64,000 nucleotides of DNA from Pristionchus mayeri. Its lineage: Eukaryota > Nematoda > Chromadorea > Rhabditida > Neodiplogasteridae. Both the position numbers and the translations under genes were made by a program. The stretch covers positions 49,592,553 through 49,656,552 of the forward strand of contig BTRK01000005.1 of NCBI GenBank assembly GCA_036245805.1. The letters are read 5' to 3'. The notes below the pieces were generated by a model. That model did no database searches. It worked only from the letters and a program-made list of their open reading frames with translations, and was not told the DNA's origin. Shown piece after piece: positions 48,801 to 61,495 of this stretch; position 1 is the first letter of the stretch; every line of letters starts with the position of its first letter.

Positions 48801-50978
48801 GCTCTTGATAGTGGGCGATCATACAAAGACTAGGGGAATTTTCTTACATCTGATCAGACCAGCTAGAATAAACCAGATAATCAATGTTTCACTTGCAGAC
48901 GAGACGCCCCGGCGAAACCATCAGCCGAGAGTCGGAGGGGTCAGTTTACATTTATGTTGCATTTATTCGTCTAACTGTCATGTGTTTACATTAGGGTTGG
49001 CTATTCGGAGCAGAATTGCGATATCCTCCCTTCCTCAAATTTCGCAATATGCAGTTCAAGAACCTGGCTCGGCAGGAGGCCTTCGAGAGACGCAACTGTC
49101 CGCCACGCCCTGTCGGCCAGCTACTGCCAATTCGACCAATCTCCGTTATGTGTAAGTGAAACTGCTCATCACCTGTTCTATATCCACGGTAGATACATCT
49201 CCTTTCATGCTAGTATACTCGATTGATTGATTGAGGGAAGTGCAATACTTACACTGTATAACACTGCTTCCTTTTTTGCAGCCAAGTCCCCACTGTCTGG
49301 GGAGAGGCGCGCCTTCGATCGAGAGCGCGTGGCCGCGGCGATCGCGTCGAGCTCGCGCAAATACGGCACGCGGCGCGCGTCCCTGCCCGAGGCGAACGCC
49401 TACTACAAGGAGGTGAGACAATATCGCTCAGTCTACGTCATGCATTTAATTTTGCAAATAGTCCTAAATTGGCTTGATGGACTAGAGCGGATCCAAAAGA
49501 GTTTCGAGAGTTGGAATCAAACGTGGGCACCATCGCTGCTAGCAGCAAAACACCCCCGGTTTTCGGATTTTGCTCAGCATAGTTCTTCGAGTTTACGGGT
49601 GTCAGTTTCCGTAGACACTGCCGGTTTTGTGGCTGAACTTGTGGGCACCCTCCCGGATTTTGAAACTCAACAGCAACGTCTGCCCACGTATGGTTGGAAT
49701 GTAAATAATGAAATATAGTTACGAGGCAGGATGATCACCATAGGATGATAACAAAAATTTTAGTACCCTTCTGTAGAATTATCTCATTTTGCTCCCACAT
49801 TGACAAGAAGGCTTCTGTAAACATTCAGGGTTCTATTTTTGGTTTTCATCGGGAAGGTTATCATCCGACGGTGATCATCCAGCTTAGTACCGCCACTGTA
49901 GATTTCGCAATGGCTATCAATAGGAGTCACTCATCTGAGCATCTATTGCCTCAGGCAATTTGCTTGACATGATATATTGATTTATCGATTGATTGATTGC
50001 CTAAATGGTCGCCTCTGCAGGTGGCTGCGAGGGAGCGGCAGCGGGAGATCATGCGCGTCGACTTGACGGCGCCATTATCGATCCCCAAACGGCTGACACC
50101 GAACGACGCGCGATTCCTCAAGCCCATCGCGACGCCCGTGAGTCATACAGTACACTTCTCCCTCGCCGGCCACAGAAGCAGATTTGATTGAGAAATGAAC
50201 TGTATTAAGAAAAATGCATCGGCACTTCTTGGATAGTTGCCCCCCCCCCCGTCCTCCTCTACCTTTTCGGTCGCATAACCCGTCTGCGAAGGGGAGGGGA
50301 GGGGGAGGGCCAATTATCCAAGAAGTTCCAATACATTGATATGGCACCTTTAGAGTTTCATGGACAGAATATGGCAATGTGTAAAAGAAATGAGCCAATC
50401 ATAGGTGCAGCCGCGGTCCTCGATACTGTACCAGCCGTACAGCGGCGCTGTGCAGAGCCGCGCAGATCGTCCGCGTCTGCGCGACGTCGCGGAGCCAGGA
50501 CGCCCCTACGCGATCCAGGCGCCGGCTCGAGCATCACCAGCAGGCACGATGCACACCTCACGACCCGTGTCGTTCGGCGGCGGAATCCGACCGGAGAACA
50601 AGATGCATAGCCTTGTAAGTGGCGTAGAGTACGGATTGGGCTGTGGGGGTGAATGTGGCTTCAATTGTCCACATTTTACGATACGGATTTTACGATACGT
50701 AGGTGTGGGGGAGTCGAGAAACGCATAGTGCACGGCGTTTATATCCTGGATCTCTTGAGTAGGTAAGCAATCTAAATTTGCACACTGTTCAGGCAACGTC
50801 GTCCGTCCGATCGATGAGAGTGGGCGACCGATCGACCTTCGCCAGCCCCATGGGTCGCCTCGGCAGACCGCAAATCAGCGGGTTCAGCCAGCCCCGAGAG
50901 CCCATCCCTCCGCCTCCCCGCCTCGATCCGATGGTACAGAAGCACAATAGGGAGCCCAAGCAGGAGCCCGATTTCTAA
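36884..50978 (+). CDS. Large multi-zinc-finger nuclear protein, LIN-13-like architecture (40 exons proposed)
   Basis: I joined 39 exons (37168-50978), 4125 nt with consistent phases, into one frame of 1374 residues, plus a 9-nt start exon 36884-36892 (ATG GCT AAC, donor GTTAGT), giving M-A-N-QFVPSARVV. There are about 16 zinc fingers, several in pairs of a C2HC finger followed by a C2H2 finger, an acidic Ser/Thr-rich segment with two VKEE motifs, one LxCxE, and a basic Pro/Arg-rich C-terminal third. This suggests a chromatin-associated DNA-binding protein. C. elegans LIN-13 (synMuvB, many fingers, LxCxE) is my best architectural match, without alignment. MEP-1 was considered and fits poorly. 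The start exon is the weakest part of the model; one acceptor (44448-44449) is GG. Confidence 0.8.
37168..41834 (+). CDS. Zinc-finger gene segment 1: fingers 1-5
   Basis: Exons 37168-37332, 37600-37662, 37955-38059, 38727-38861, 39121-39204, 39480-39564, 40105-40190, 40522-40596, 40999-41091, 41720-41834. A Gly/Val-rich start is followed by a charged helix (LRDLRAAILPDPKIARYL), then a C2HC finger (CPICKIQ..HVKAC), a C2H2 finger (CPYCLKKVSDAYSLSAHLQ..H), CSACNLCW..DHF, CPLCDEAFDEAYALNRHFKDKH and CTKCHSAHKSMEDWAEHN. The donors GTCGAG (after 39204) and GTTAGT (after 39564) are weak but fit the phase. Confidence 0.8.
38123..38230. repeat. MITE family B copy
   Basis: GGGCACTTCTTAGATAATTA and CCAAATATCCAAGAAGTGCCC as termini; the interior keeps TTTTCGGTCGCACAA and a C-rich/G-rich pair, shorter than other copies. 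In the intron 38060-38726. Confidence 0.78.
38390..38625 (+). repeat. Two-copy direct repeat (~125 bp)
   Basis: AGGGAAGAATCATAGAATCG..GAGATTCATGTTTC and AGGGGAGAATCATAGTATCG..GAGATTCAGGTTTC start about 38394 and 38523. Both continue through a GTATTGTATTCT/GTATCGTATTCT block. Confidence 0.65.
39590..39678. repeat. MITE family A copy, most complete
   Basis: GCACTAGGTCGGATGAGAAC, TGACGTCA at 39612-39619, central TTTGATACATCAAAGGCGG and mirrored arm with one CRE mutated to TGACGTGA. This copy best represents the family. In the intron 39565-40104 of the zinc-finger gene. Confidence 0.82.
40587..40880 (+). repeat. Tandem copies of a splice-donor junction
   Basis: The exon end and donor TTTCCGTCCAAA-GTGAGC (40585-40602) are copied downstream as CTTTCCGTCCAAAATGAATC (40665), CTTTCCACCCAAAA (40739) and TTTTCCGTCCAAAATGAGT (40788), with a possible remnant at 40852. 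In each copy the GT of the donor is lost (AT or AA). Period roughly 50-77 bp. Confidence 0.7.
41062..41190 (+). repeat. Duplicated exon end plus donor
   Basis: CACAACCAGAAGAATACGCT before donor GTATGTTGTG (41092) recurs as CACAACCAGAAGAATACATT before GTATGTTGTG at 41177. An extended exon using the second donor would cross in-frame stops. Confidence 0.75.
41211..41470. repeat. MITE family C copy with internal insertion
   Basis: TGTACTAGGTCGGATGAAAA and CATCCGACCAAGAGCC as ends; CGATGAGAACCAAAAA pairs with TTTTTGATTCTCATCCGACG. A (GATA)n stretch and unrelated sequence lie at about 41313-41410. Confidence 0.65.
42024..43302 (+). CDS. Zinc-finger gene segment 2: acidic, sumoylation-type segment and finger 6
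   Basis: Exons 42024-42094, 42202-42292, 42410-42661, 42812-42878, 43020-43083, 43216-43302. Exon 42410-42661 is acidic and Ser/Thr-rich with EVKEEP and RVKEEL, both matching the psi-K-x-E sumoylation consensus. Finger 6 (CEICDGVFHDSTTY / VAHMAEAH) is split between exons 42812-42878 and 43020-43083 by a 141-bp intron that is largely a TTATCC microsatellite. KKPKMEEEED near 43270 may be a nuclear-localisation plus acidic patch. Confidence 0.8.
42879..43019 (+). repeat. Intron made mostly of a TTATCC microsatellite
   Basis: From 42881 to about 42970 the + strand reads as repeats of CTTATC / CTTATT, inside a 141-bp intron with donor GTACTT and acceptor TTCAG. The reverse strand gives an artefactual Arg-Ile repeat frame. 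Confidence 0.85.
43478..47965 (+). CDS. Zinc-finger gene segment 3: fingers 7-16 and LxCxE
   Basis: Exons 43478-43615, 43883-43963, 44202-44318, 44450-44512, 44628-44705, 44754-44822, 44894-44987, 45231-45358, 45537-45611, 45822-45959, 46156-46245, 46483-46557, 46673-46769, 47187-47278, 47816-47965. Fingers: CQQCPEY, CKVCHGRSF..KKHELEC, CCYCKLSMPNAYVLLHHIM-AEH, CTACNVGF, CPVCPEMW..HVKMEH, CKICKKYGF..DHFQSC, CRFCAQSF..HQKTDH, CMQCGDVGF..KKHTQVC, CSECES and CSGCAATF. The exon 47187-47278 ends LKCSECE, an LxCxE overlapping a finger's first Cys. Intron 44706-44753 is only 48 bp. Confidence 0.8.
43638..43694. repeat. MITE family A half copy
   Basis: GGCCCTAGGTCAAATGAGAAC, a diverged centre GCCGCCTTTGATATATCAA and loss of the second arm. 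Followed by a GGGAAG-rich purine tract at 43720-43790. Confidence 0.6.
46833..46905. repeat. Palindrome around GACCGGTCGACCGGTGAG
   Basis: GTCACTCTCTCTGCATTTCCCGAACTCTCTC style left arm pairs with GAGAGAGAACGGGAAATG on the right. Related ACCGGTCGA-type sequence occurs near 10391 and 39293. In the intron after exon 46673-46769. Confidence 0.55.
48164..50978 (+). CDS. Zinc-finger gene segment 4: finger-free C-terminal region
   Basis: Exons 48164-48235, 48393-48486, 48899-48939, 48995-49151, 49282-49412, 50021-50137, 50411-50614, 50793-50978 (TAA). The region has a GWLFGAELRYPPF..FKNLARQEAFERRNCPPRPVG block that looks structured, then Arg/Pro/Ser-rich, probably disordered sequence ending PKQEPDF. 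No fingers or known domain recognised. The short exon 48899-48939 and the 55-bp intron after it (donor GTCAGT) are required by phase. Confidence 0.75.
48511..48649. repeat. MITE family B copy
   Basis: GGCACTTCGGTTTTTGGCCA and TGGCCAGAAACCGAAGAAGT, long C-run at the left, and ATATTC close to both ends as a possible 6-bp target duplication. In the intron 48487-48898. Confidence 0.78.
49723..49891. repeat. MITE family C copy (diverged)
   Basis: GGATGATCACC..GGATGATAACAAAAATTT at the left; TTTTTGGTTTTCATCGGGA and CATCCGACGGTGATCATCC at the right, ending CTTAGTACC. Confidence 0.6.
50221..50329. repeat. MITE family B copy
   Basis: GGCACTTCTTGGATAGTTGC at the left with a C-run, TTTTCGGTCGCATAACCC inside, and CCAATTATCCAAGAAGTTCC at the right. 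In the intron 50138-50410. Confidence 0.78.
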
Positions 50979-51447
50979 AATAGTTTAGGAGAGCACCTTT
51001 TTAGGTGGCTTAGCTGAAAATCACCGTTAGGAAGCGGCAATGTGCCTGTTGTACAAACATGATTGACCCCATCATAGATTGCTCTTTGAAATGATATTTT
51101 CTCAGGTTTTATCGTTTTTGTTTGTGTACTATTGTTATCTTCGTATTTTACGTTTGTTATTCCGGTTAATTAGCAGTCGAATCGAATTGATTTTCCAATT
51201 TGAACTAAACCCCGCTCACTCGTAGATTACGGATACTTTTTTGCTATATCAGCTGTGTACTCGTTAAAATATCCTCGATTCATTGCTCTAAATTGTCAGG
51301 TATAAATAATTGTTTTTACTCTTTCAGAAGAAAACTAATTAGCTATGAGGTATCGCCGCCATTATGATATCTGATCTAGAGCAAATGATCGTAGTTAGTG
51401 CTCTGATTTATCGATCGACTTGAATGATTCCTTTCGTACTATCCAAA
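50979..51447. other. 3' flank of the zinc-finger gene, up to the histone array
   Basis: About 470 bp of AT-rich sequence with no exon, stem-loop or transposon that I can see. No perfect AATAAA was found; the poly(A) site of the zinc-finger gene is unresolved. Similarity to the histone unit starts abruptly at 51448. Confidence 0.6.
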
Positions 51448-51530
51448 GAATAGGAAAAGCCTCGAAAAGCAATCCCTAAAGCTCTCTTAGACGGGCGTTA
51501 GGGCGTGAGCCGACACTAAGGGGACGCTTA

Positions 51531-51583
51531 ATTTCCCGCGCAAAAAGAGGCGGAGCGTGCTCTCGCAGTGGTCTGTACATAAG
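51531..51583 (+). promoter_or_regulatory. H2B promoter elements
   Basis: TTTCCCGC (E2F-consensus-like) at 51532-51539, GGCGGAGCGTG at 51549-51559, and TATA-like TACATAAG at 51576-51583, 44 bp before the ATG. The same layout recurs before each H2B copy. Confidence 0.7.
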
Positions 51584-51626
51584 GGAGGGTCAGGGACTCG
51601 TTCCCATCACTTCGTGAACAGTCAAC

Positions 51627-51998
51627 ATGCCGCCCAAGCCGTCCGCCAAGGGAGCCAAGAAGGCCGCCAAGTCCCAGAAGGCCGTCCGCACTGGAGACAA
51701 GAAGAGAAGAAAGTCGAGAAAGGAGTCCTACTCGGTGTACATCTACCGTGTGCTCAAGCAGGTCCACCCCGACACCGGAGTTTCCTCCAAGGCAATGTCG
51801 ATCATGAACTCGTTCGTGAACGACGTCTTCGAGAGAATCGCCGGTGAGGCTTCCCGTCTCGCCCACTACAACAAGCGATCGACCATCTCCTCTCGCGAAA
51901 TCCAGACCGCCGTCCGTCTGATCCTCCCCGGAGAGCTTGCCAAGCACGCCGTCTCTGAGGGCACCAAGGCCGTCACCAAGTACACTTCCTCCAAGTAA
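51627..51998 (+). CDS. Histone H2B
   Basis: 123-aa core histone H2B, intronless; pairs with H2A in the nucleosome octamer. The basic tail [15 protein letters not shown] is followed by the histone fold ([55 protein letters not shown]) and the C-terminal helix ending AVTKYTSSK with the ubiquitinated-Lys context VTKYTS. The length and tail are nematode-like. The ATG follows the leader CACTTCGTGAACAGTCAAC. First gene of the quartet, transcribed the same way as the next three. The 3' stem-loop 50 nt past the stop marks it as replication-dependent. Confidence 0.98.
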   Translation: MPPKPSAKGAKKAAKSQKAVRTGDKKRRKSRKESYSVYIYRVLKQVHPDTGVSSKAMSIMNSFVNDVFERIAGEASRLAHYNKRSTISSREIQTAVRLILPGELAKHAVSEGTKAVTKYTSSK

Positions 51999-52047
51999 AT
52001 CCGGCAACGAATGAGCTTGCGTCGATAGTGACCACCCAGAACCCAAC

Positions 52048-52089
52048 GGCCCTCTTTAGGGCCACATCTCTATTCCAAACCAAGCTGAT
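52048..52089 (+). terminator. H2B 3'-end module: histone stem-loop plus downstream element
   Basis: The stem-loop GGCCCTCTTTAGGGCC is at 52048-52063 (copies at 55337, 58626, 61917), then exactly 8 nt, then ATTCCAAACCAAGCTGAT at 52072-52089. AATAAA follows at 52135-52140. SLBP binds such stem-loops; the downstream element is unassigned. Confidence 0.9.
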
Positions 52090-52326
52090 TTCTCTTTCTG
52101 ATCTCATGATCAGACTGACTTTGTGTGTGTTTCTAATAAATGTAACTCTTGTTCGATAATGGACTAGAAACACATTGCTCCTTTGCTTCGCCCGTGTCAT
52201 GTGTAATGCTCATCCCACGAGTACCGCTAGAAAAGCAGCCACCTTAACCGCAGGAGGGGTTCGGGAAAGCATTGCTAGTCTTCCCTCGTTTTGGCGTTAG
52301 TGCGTGAGGCTACACTAGGGACGCGC

Positions 52327-52377
52327 ATTTTCCCGCTCAAAAGGGGGCGGAGCGTGCTCTCGCCTCTCTGAAATAAA
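52327..52377 (+). promoter_or_regulatory. H2A promoter elements
   Basis: TTTCCCGC at 52329-52336, GGCGGAGCGTG at 52346-52356 and an A/T-rich TATA position GAAATAAAG at 52370-52378. The leader contains ACTCGAGCAATCAA, which is shared with H4. Confidence 0.65.
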
Positions 52378-52435
52378 GGGGGTTCCTGTCTGTGTCTCAT
52401 CTTACGTTCGTGAACTCGAGCAATCAATAGTCATC

Positions 52436-52819
52436 ATGTCTGGACGCGGAAAGGGAGGAAAGGCGAAGAGCGGAGGAAAGGCCAAGTCCCGCTCATCTCG
52501 TGCCGGTCTGCAGTTCCCCGTGGGTCGTCTCCACCGCATGCTGCGCAAGGGCAACTACGCCCAGCGTGTCGGAGCCGGAGCCCCGGTGTACCTCGCTGCC
52601 GTCCTCGAGTACCTCGCCGCTGAGGTTCTTGAGCTCGCTGGCAACGCTGCCCGTGACAACAAGAAGACCAGAATCAACCCTCGCCATCTCCAGCTCGCCG
52701 TCAGAAACGACGAGGAGCTGAACAAGCTCATGGCAGGTGTCACCATCGCCCAAGGAGGAGTTCTCCCCAACATCAACTCCGTGCTTCTTCCCAAGAAGAC
52801 CGCCGGAGACAAGGAGTAA
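52436..52819 (+). CDS. Histone H2A
   Basis: 127-aa canonical H2A, intronless. The tail [20 protein letters not shown] is followed by [38 protein letters not shown] in the histone fold; acidic-patch residues ([16 protein letters not shown]) are present. The C-terminus KKTAGDKE has no SQ(E/D), so it is not H2A.X, and there are no H2A.Z features. Compared with the common TRIIPRHLQLA it has [11 protein letters not shown]. It lies 437 bp after H2B. The stem-loop at 52862 supports S-phase expression. Confidence 0.98.
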   Translation: MSGRGKGGKAKSGGKAKSRSSRAGLQFPVGRLHRMLRKGNYAQRVGAGAPVYLAAVLEYLAAEVLELAGNAARDNKKTRINPRHLQLAVRNDEELNKLMAGVTIAQGGVLPNINSVLLPKKTAGDKE

Positions 52820-52861
52820 ACCCTTGATGGCTGCTCAACACGGCTAACCCCAGAACCCAAC

Positions 52862-52903
52862 GGCCCTCTTTAGGGCCACATCTCTATTCCAAACCAAGCT
52901 GAT
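52862..52903 (+). terminator. H2A 3'-end module
   Basis: Stem-loop 52862-52877 (copies at 56151, 59440, 62731), 8-nt spacer, downstream element 52886-52903, AATAAA at 52952-52957. Sequence of stem-loop and element identical to the H2B module. Confidence 0.9.
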
Positions 52904-52959
52904 TTCAATTTCTAATCCCATGATCAGGCTGATTCCGTTTTACATGTGATAAATAAATC

Positions 52960-53699
<740 letters not shown>

Positions 53700-53749
53700 G
53701 TCCCCGATCAAGACTAGTGCTCTTGCGAGTGCAAACCCCAGAACCCAAC

Positions 53750-53791
53750 GGCCCTCTTTAGGGCCACAATTCTATTCCAAACCAAGCTGAT
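53750..53791 (+). terminator. H4 3'-end module
   Basis: Stem-loop 53750-53765 (copies at 57039, 60328, 63619), 8 nt, downstream element 53774-53791, AATAAA at 53817-53822, the shortest distance to a poly(A) signal of the four genes. Confidence 0.9.
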
Positions 53792-53938
53792 CCCTGGTTT
53801 TTACTCATGTTTGTGTAATAAAGTATCGATTTTTGGATGAGATTTGTGAGAGTATATTCGTGGGGATTGACTCTTTCTCTCTATCATTCTTTGTTCACAC
53901 TTTACTTCTGATTCTTGTCGTATTAGCTTTGCCAATAG

Positions 53939-54505
<567 letters not shown>

Positions 54506-54541
54506 GCATTGTGCTTGAACAGCCGCAAATCTGAACCCAAC

Positions 54542-54583
54542 GGCCCTCTTTAGGGCCACATTTTCATTCCAAACCAAGCTGAT
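54542..54583 (+). terminator. H3 3'-end module
   Basis: Stem-loop 54542-54557 (copies at 57831, 61122), 8 nt, downstream element 54566-54583, AATAAA at 54629-54634. Confidence 0.9.
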
Positions 54584-54915
54584 CGAATCTCGGGAGGGGT
54601 GGGGAAGGTACCTAGAATATTTGTCGAGAATAAACGTTGTTTTGAATGTATTAGTGCCCCAAATTTCAAAAGATGGGCTGTTTCTGTTCTCTTTTATTTT
54701 CACAACTTCCTTTCATCGACTCTATATCATTTTCCCGAATAGGAAAAGCCTCGAAAAGCAATCCCTAAAGCTCTCTTAGACGGGCGTTAGGGCGTGAGCC
54801 GACACTAAGGGGACGCTTAATTTCCCGCGCAAAAAGAGGCGGAGCGTGCTCTCGCAGTGGTCTGTACATAAGGGAGGCTCAGGGACTCGTTCCCATCACT
54901 TCGTGAACAGTCAAC

Positions 54916-55287
54916 ATGCCGCCCAAGCCGTCCGCCAAGGGAGCCAAGAAGGCCGCCAAGTCCCAGAAGGCCGTCCGCACTGGAGACAAGAAGAGAAGAA
55001 AGTCGAGAAAGGAGTCCTACTCGGTGTACATCTACCGTGTGCTCAAGCAGGTCCACCCCGACACCGGAGTTTCCTCCAAGGCAATGTCGATCATGAACTC
55101 GTTCGTGAACGACGTCTTCGAGAGAATCGCCGGTGAGGCTTCCCGTCTCGCCCACTACAACAAGCGATCGACCATCTCCTCTCGCGAAATCCAGACCGCC
55201 GTCCGTCTGATCCTCCCCGGAGAGCTTGCCAAGCACGCCGTCTCTGAGGGCACCAAGGCCGTCACCAAGTACACTTCCTCCAAGTAA
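54916..55287 (+). CDS. Histone H2B, unit 2
   Basis: Protein identical to the unit-1 H2B (123 aa); the 5' leader has GGGAGGCTC in place of GGGAGGGTC, as in units 3 and 4. Confidence 0.98.
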   Translation: MPPKPSAKGAKKAAKSQKAVRTGDKKRRKSRKESYSVYIYRVLKQVHPDTGVSSKAMSIMNSFVNDVFERIAGEASRLAHYNKRSTISSREIQTAVRLILPGELAKHAVSEGTKAVTKYTSSK

Positions 55288-55724
55288 ATCCGGCAACGAA
55301 TGAGCTTGCGTCGATAGTGACCACCCAGAACCCAACGGCCCTCTTTAGGGCCACATCTCTATTCCAAACCAAGCTGATTTCTCTTTCTGATCTCATGATC
55401 AGACTGACTTTGTGTGTGTTTCTAATAAATGTAACTCTTGTTCGATAATGGACTAGAAACACATTGCTCCTTTGCTTCGCCCGTGTCATGTGTAATGCTC
55501 ATCCCACGAGTACCGCTAGAAAAGCAGCCACCTTAACCGCAGGAGGGGTTCGGGAAAGCATTGCTAGTCTTCCCTCGTTTTGGCGTTAGTGCGTGAGGCT
55601 ACACTAGGGACGCGCATTTTCCCGCTCAAAAGGGGGCGGAGCGTGCTCTCGCCTCTCTGAAATAAAGGGGGTTCCTGTCTGTGTCTCATCTTACGTTCGT
55701 GAACTCGAGCAATCAATAGTCATC

Positions 55725-56108
55725 ATGTCTGGACGCGGAAAGGGAGGAAAGGCGAAGAGCGGAGGAAAGGCCAAGTCCCGCTCATCTCGTGCCGGTCTGC
55801 AGTTCCCCGTGGGTCGTCTCCACCGCATGCTGCGCAAGGGCAACTACGCCCAGCGTGTCGGAGCCGGAGCCCCGGTGTACCTCGCTGCCGTCCTCGAGTA
55901 CCTCGCCGCTGAGGTTCTTGAGCTCGCTGGCAACGCTGCCCGTGACAACAAGAAGACCAGAATCAACCCTCGCCATCTCCAGCTCGCCGTCAGAAACGAC
56001 GAGGAGCTGAACAAGCTCATGGCAGGTGTCACCATCGCCCAAGGAGGAGTTCTCCCCAACATCAACTCCGTGCTTCTTCCCAAGAAGACCGCCGGAGACA
56101 AGGAGTAA
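55725..56108 (+). CDS. Histone H2A, unit 2
   Basis: 127-aa H2A identical to that of unit 1, with the same promoter and 3' module. Confidence 0.98.
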   Translation: MSGRGKGGKAKSGGKAKSRSSRAGLQFPVGRLHRMLRKGNYAQRVGAGAPVYLAAVLEYLAAEVLELAGNAARDNKKTRINPRHLQLAVRNDEELNKLMAGVTIAQGGVLPNINSVLLPKKTAGDKE

Positions 56109-56520
56109 ACCCTTGATGGCTGCTCAACACGGCTAACCCCAGAACCCAACGGCCCTCTTTAGGGCCACATCTCTATTCCAAACCAAGCTGATTTCAATTT
56201 CTAATCCCATGATCAGGCTGATTCCGTTTTACATGTGATAAATAAATCGTGTGTGGGTTTGTCGATGGGGGGGATCATCATGTTTTATTCAAAAGACGCT
56301 TATTTTGTATAATTTGAATCAAAAAATCCATCTCAACATTTTTGATTCATTGGATGCTTATTTTGTGCCATTTTTATGAGTAAAAACCTCATGTGCGACA
56401 GTTTTTGGTTCGTAGCTATCTGAAAGTCATGATTAGGGTGTAATATGTGAGATCTGCATAACTGTGGTGATCTGATAAGAACGAAAATTTCAGAATCCGA
56501 AAGGAACAGTCGATTTTTGA

Positions 56521-56988
<468 letters not shown>

Positions 56989-57227
56989 GTCCCCGATCAA
57001 GACTAGTGCTCTTGCGAGTGCAAACCCCAGAACCCAACGGCCCTCTTTAGGGCCACAATTCTATTCCAAACCAAGCTGATCCCTGGTTTTTACTCATGTT
57101 TGTGTAATAAAGTATCGATTTTTGGATGAGATTTGTGAGAGTATATTCGTGGGGATTGACTCTTTCTCTCTATCATTCTTTGTTCACACTTTACTTCTGA
57201 TTCTTGTCGTATTAGCTTTGCCAATAG

Positions 57228-57794
<567 letters not shown>

Positions 57795-58204
57795 GCATTG
57801 TGCTTGAACAGCCGCAAATCTGAACCCAACGGCCCTCTTTAGGGCCACATTTTCATTCCAAACCAAGCTGATCGAATCTCGGGAGGGGTGGGGAAGGTAC
57901 CTAGAATATTTGTCGAGAATAAACGTTGTTTTGAATGTATTAGTGCCCCAAATTTCAAAAGATGGGCTGTTTCTGTTCTCTTTTATTTTCACAACTTCCT
58001 TTCATCGACTCTATATCATTTTCCCGAATAGGAAAAGCCTCGAAAAGCAATCCCTAAAGCTCTCTTAGACGGGCGTTAGGGCGTGAGCCGACACTAAGGG
58101 GACGCTTAATTTCCCGCGCAAAAAGAGGCGGAGCGTGCTCTCGCAGTGGTCTGTACATAAGGGAGGCTCAGGGACTCGTTCCCATCACTTCGTGAACAGT
58201 CAAC

Positions 58205-58576
58205 ATGCCGCCCAAGCCGTCCGCCAAGGGAGCCAAGAAGGCCGCCAAGTCCCAGAAGGCCGTCCGCACTGGAGACAAGAAGAGAAGAAAGTCGAGAAAG
58301 GAGTCCTACTCGGTGTACATCTACCGTGTGCTCAAGCAGGTCCACCCCGACACCGGAGTTTCCTCCAAGGCAATGTCGATCATGAACTCGTTCGTGAACG
58401 ACGTCTTCGAGAGAATCGCCGGTGAGGCTTCCCGTCTCGCCCACTACAACAAGCGATCGACCATCTCCTCTCGCGAAATCCAGACCGCCGTCCGTCTGAT
58501 CCTCCCCGGAGAGCTTGCCAAGCACGCCGTCTCTGAGGGCACCAAGGCCGTCACCAAGTACACTTCCTCCAAGTAA
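58205..58576 (+). CDS. Histone H2B, unit 3
   Basis: Identical 123-aa H2B. Confidence 0.98.
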   Translation: MPPKPSAKGAKKAAKSQKAVRTGDKKRRKSRKESYSVYIYRVLKQVHPDTGVSSKAMSIMNSFVNDVFERIAGEASRLAHYNKRSTISSREIQTAVRLILPGELAKHAVSEGTKAVTKYTSSK

Positions 58577-59013
58577 ATCCGGCAACGAATGAGCTTGCGT
58601 CGATAGTGACCACCCAGAACCCAACGGCCCTCTTTAGGGCCACATCTCTATTCCAAACCAAGCTGATTTCTCTTTCTGATCTCATGATCAGACTGACTTT
58701 GTGTGTGTTTCTAATAAATGTAACTCTTGTTCGATAATGGACTAGAAACACATTGCTCCTTTGCTTCGCCCGTGTCATGTGTAATGCTCATCCCACGAGT
58801 ACCGCTAGAAAAGCAGCCACCTTAACCGCAGGAGGGGTTCGGGAAAGCATTGCTAGTCTTCCCTCGTTTTGGCGTTAGTGCGTGAGGCTACACTAGGGAC
58901 GCGCATTTTCCCGCTCAAAAGGGGGCGGAGCGTGCTCTCGCCTCTCTGAAATAAAGGGGGTTCCTGTCTGTGTCTCATCTTACGTTCGTGAACTCGAGCA
59001 ATCAATAGTCATC

Positions 59014-59397
59014 ATGTCTGGACGCGGAAAGGGAGGAAAGGCGAAGAGCGGAGGAAAGGCCAAGTCCCGCTCATCTCGTGCCGGTCTGCAGTTCCCCGTG
59101 GGTCGTCTCCACCGCATGCTGCGCAAGGGCAACTACGCCCAGCGTGTCGGAGCCGGAGCCCCGGTGTACCTCGCTGCCGTCCTCGAGTACCTCGCCGCTG
59201 AGGTTCTTGAGCTCGCTGGCAACGCTGCCCGTGACAACAAGAAGACCAGAATCAACCCTCGCCATCTCCAGCTCGCCGTCAGAAACGACGAGGAGCTGAA
59301 CAAGCTCATGGCAGGTGTCACCATCGCCCAAGGAGGAGTTCTCCCCAACATCAACTCCGTGCTTCTTCCCAAGAAGACCGCCGGAGACAAGGAGTAA
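59014..59397 (+). CDS. Histone H2A, unit 3
   Basis: Identical 127-aa H2A. Confidence 0.98.
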   Translation: MSGRGKGGKAKSGGKAKSRSSRAGLQFPVGRLHRMLRKGNYAQRVGAGAPVYLAAVLEYLAAEVLELAGNAARDNKKTRINPRHLQLAVRNDEELNKLMAGVTIAQGGVLPNINSVLLPKKTAGDKE

Positions 59398-59809
59398 ACC
59401 CTTGATGGCTGCTCAACACGGCTAACCCCAGAACCCAACGGCCCTCTTTAGGGCCACATCTCTATTCCAAACCAAGCTGATTTCAATTTCTAATCCCATG
59501 ATCAGGCTGATTCCGTTTTACATGTGATAAATAAATCGTGTGTGGGTTTGTCGATGGGGGGGATCATCATGTTTTATTCAAAAGACGCTTATTTTGTATA
59601 ATTTGAATCAAAAAATCCATCTCAACATTTTTGATTCATTGGATGCTTATTTTGTGCCATTTTTATGAGTAAAAACCTCATGTGCGACAGTTTTTGGTTC
59701 GTAGCTATCTGAAAGTCATGATTAGGGTGTAATATGTGAGATCTGCATAACTGTGGTGATCTGATAAGAACGAAAATTTCAGAATCCGAAAGGAGCAGTC
59801 GATTTTTGA

Positions 59810-60277
<468 letters not shown>

Positions 60278-60518
60278 GTCCCCGATCAAGACTAGTGCTC
60301 TTGCGAGTGCAAACCCCAGAACCCAACGGCCCTCTTTAGGGCCACAATTCTATTCCAAACCAAGCTGATCCCTGGTTTTTACTCATGTTTGTGTAATAAA
60401 GTATCGATTTTTGGATGAGATTTGTGAGAGTATATTCGTGGGGATTGACTCTTTCTCTCTCTATCATTCTTTGTTCACACTTTACTTCTGATTCTTGTCG
60501 TATTAGCTTTGCCAATAG

Positions 60519-61085
<567 letters not shown>

Positions 61086-61495
61086 GCATTGTGCTTGAAC
61101 AGCCGCAAATCTGAACCCAACGGCCCTCTTTAGGGCCACATTTTCATTCCAAACCAAGCTGATCGAATCTCGGGAGGGGTGGGGAAGGTACCTAGAATAT
61201 TTGTCGAGAATAAACGTTGTTTTGAATGTATTAGTGCCCCAAATTTCAAAAGATGGGCTGTTTCTGTTCTCTTTTATTTTCACAACTTCCTTTCATCGAC
61301 TCTATATCATTTTCCCGAATAGGAAAAGCCTCGAAAAGCAATCCCTAAAGCTCTCTTAGACGGGCGTTAGGGCGTGAGCCGACACTAAGGGGACGCTTAA
61401 TTTCCCGCGCAAAAAGAGGCGGAGCGTGCTCTCGCAGTGGTCTGTACATAAGGGAGGCTCAGGGACTCGTTCCCATCACTTCGTGAACAGTCAAC

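Noticed and set aside
37168..50978. Identity as MEP-1
   Set aside because: MEP-1 has fewer fingers and a Gln-rich middle; this protein has about 16 fingers, some in pairs, and no poly-Gln region.
51528..52046. 172-codon - strand open frame across H2B
   Set aside because: Antisense shadow; no promoter or recognisable protein.
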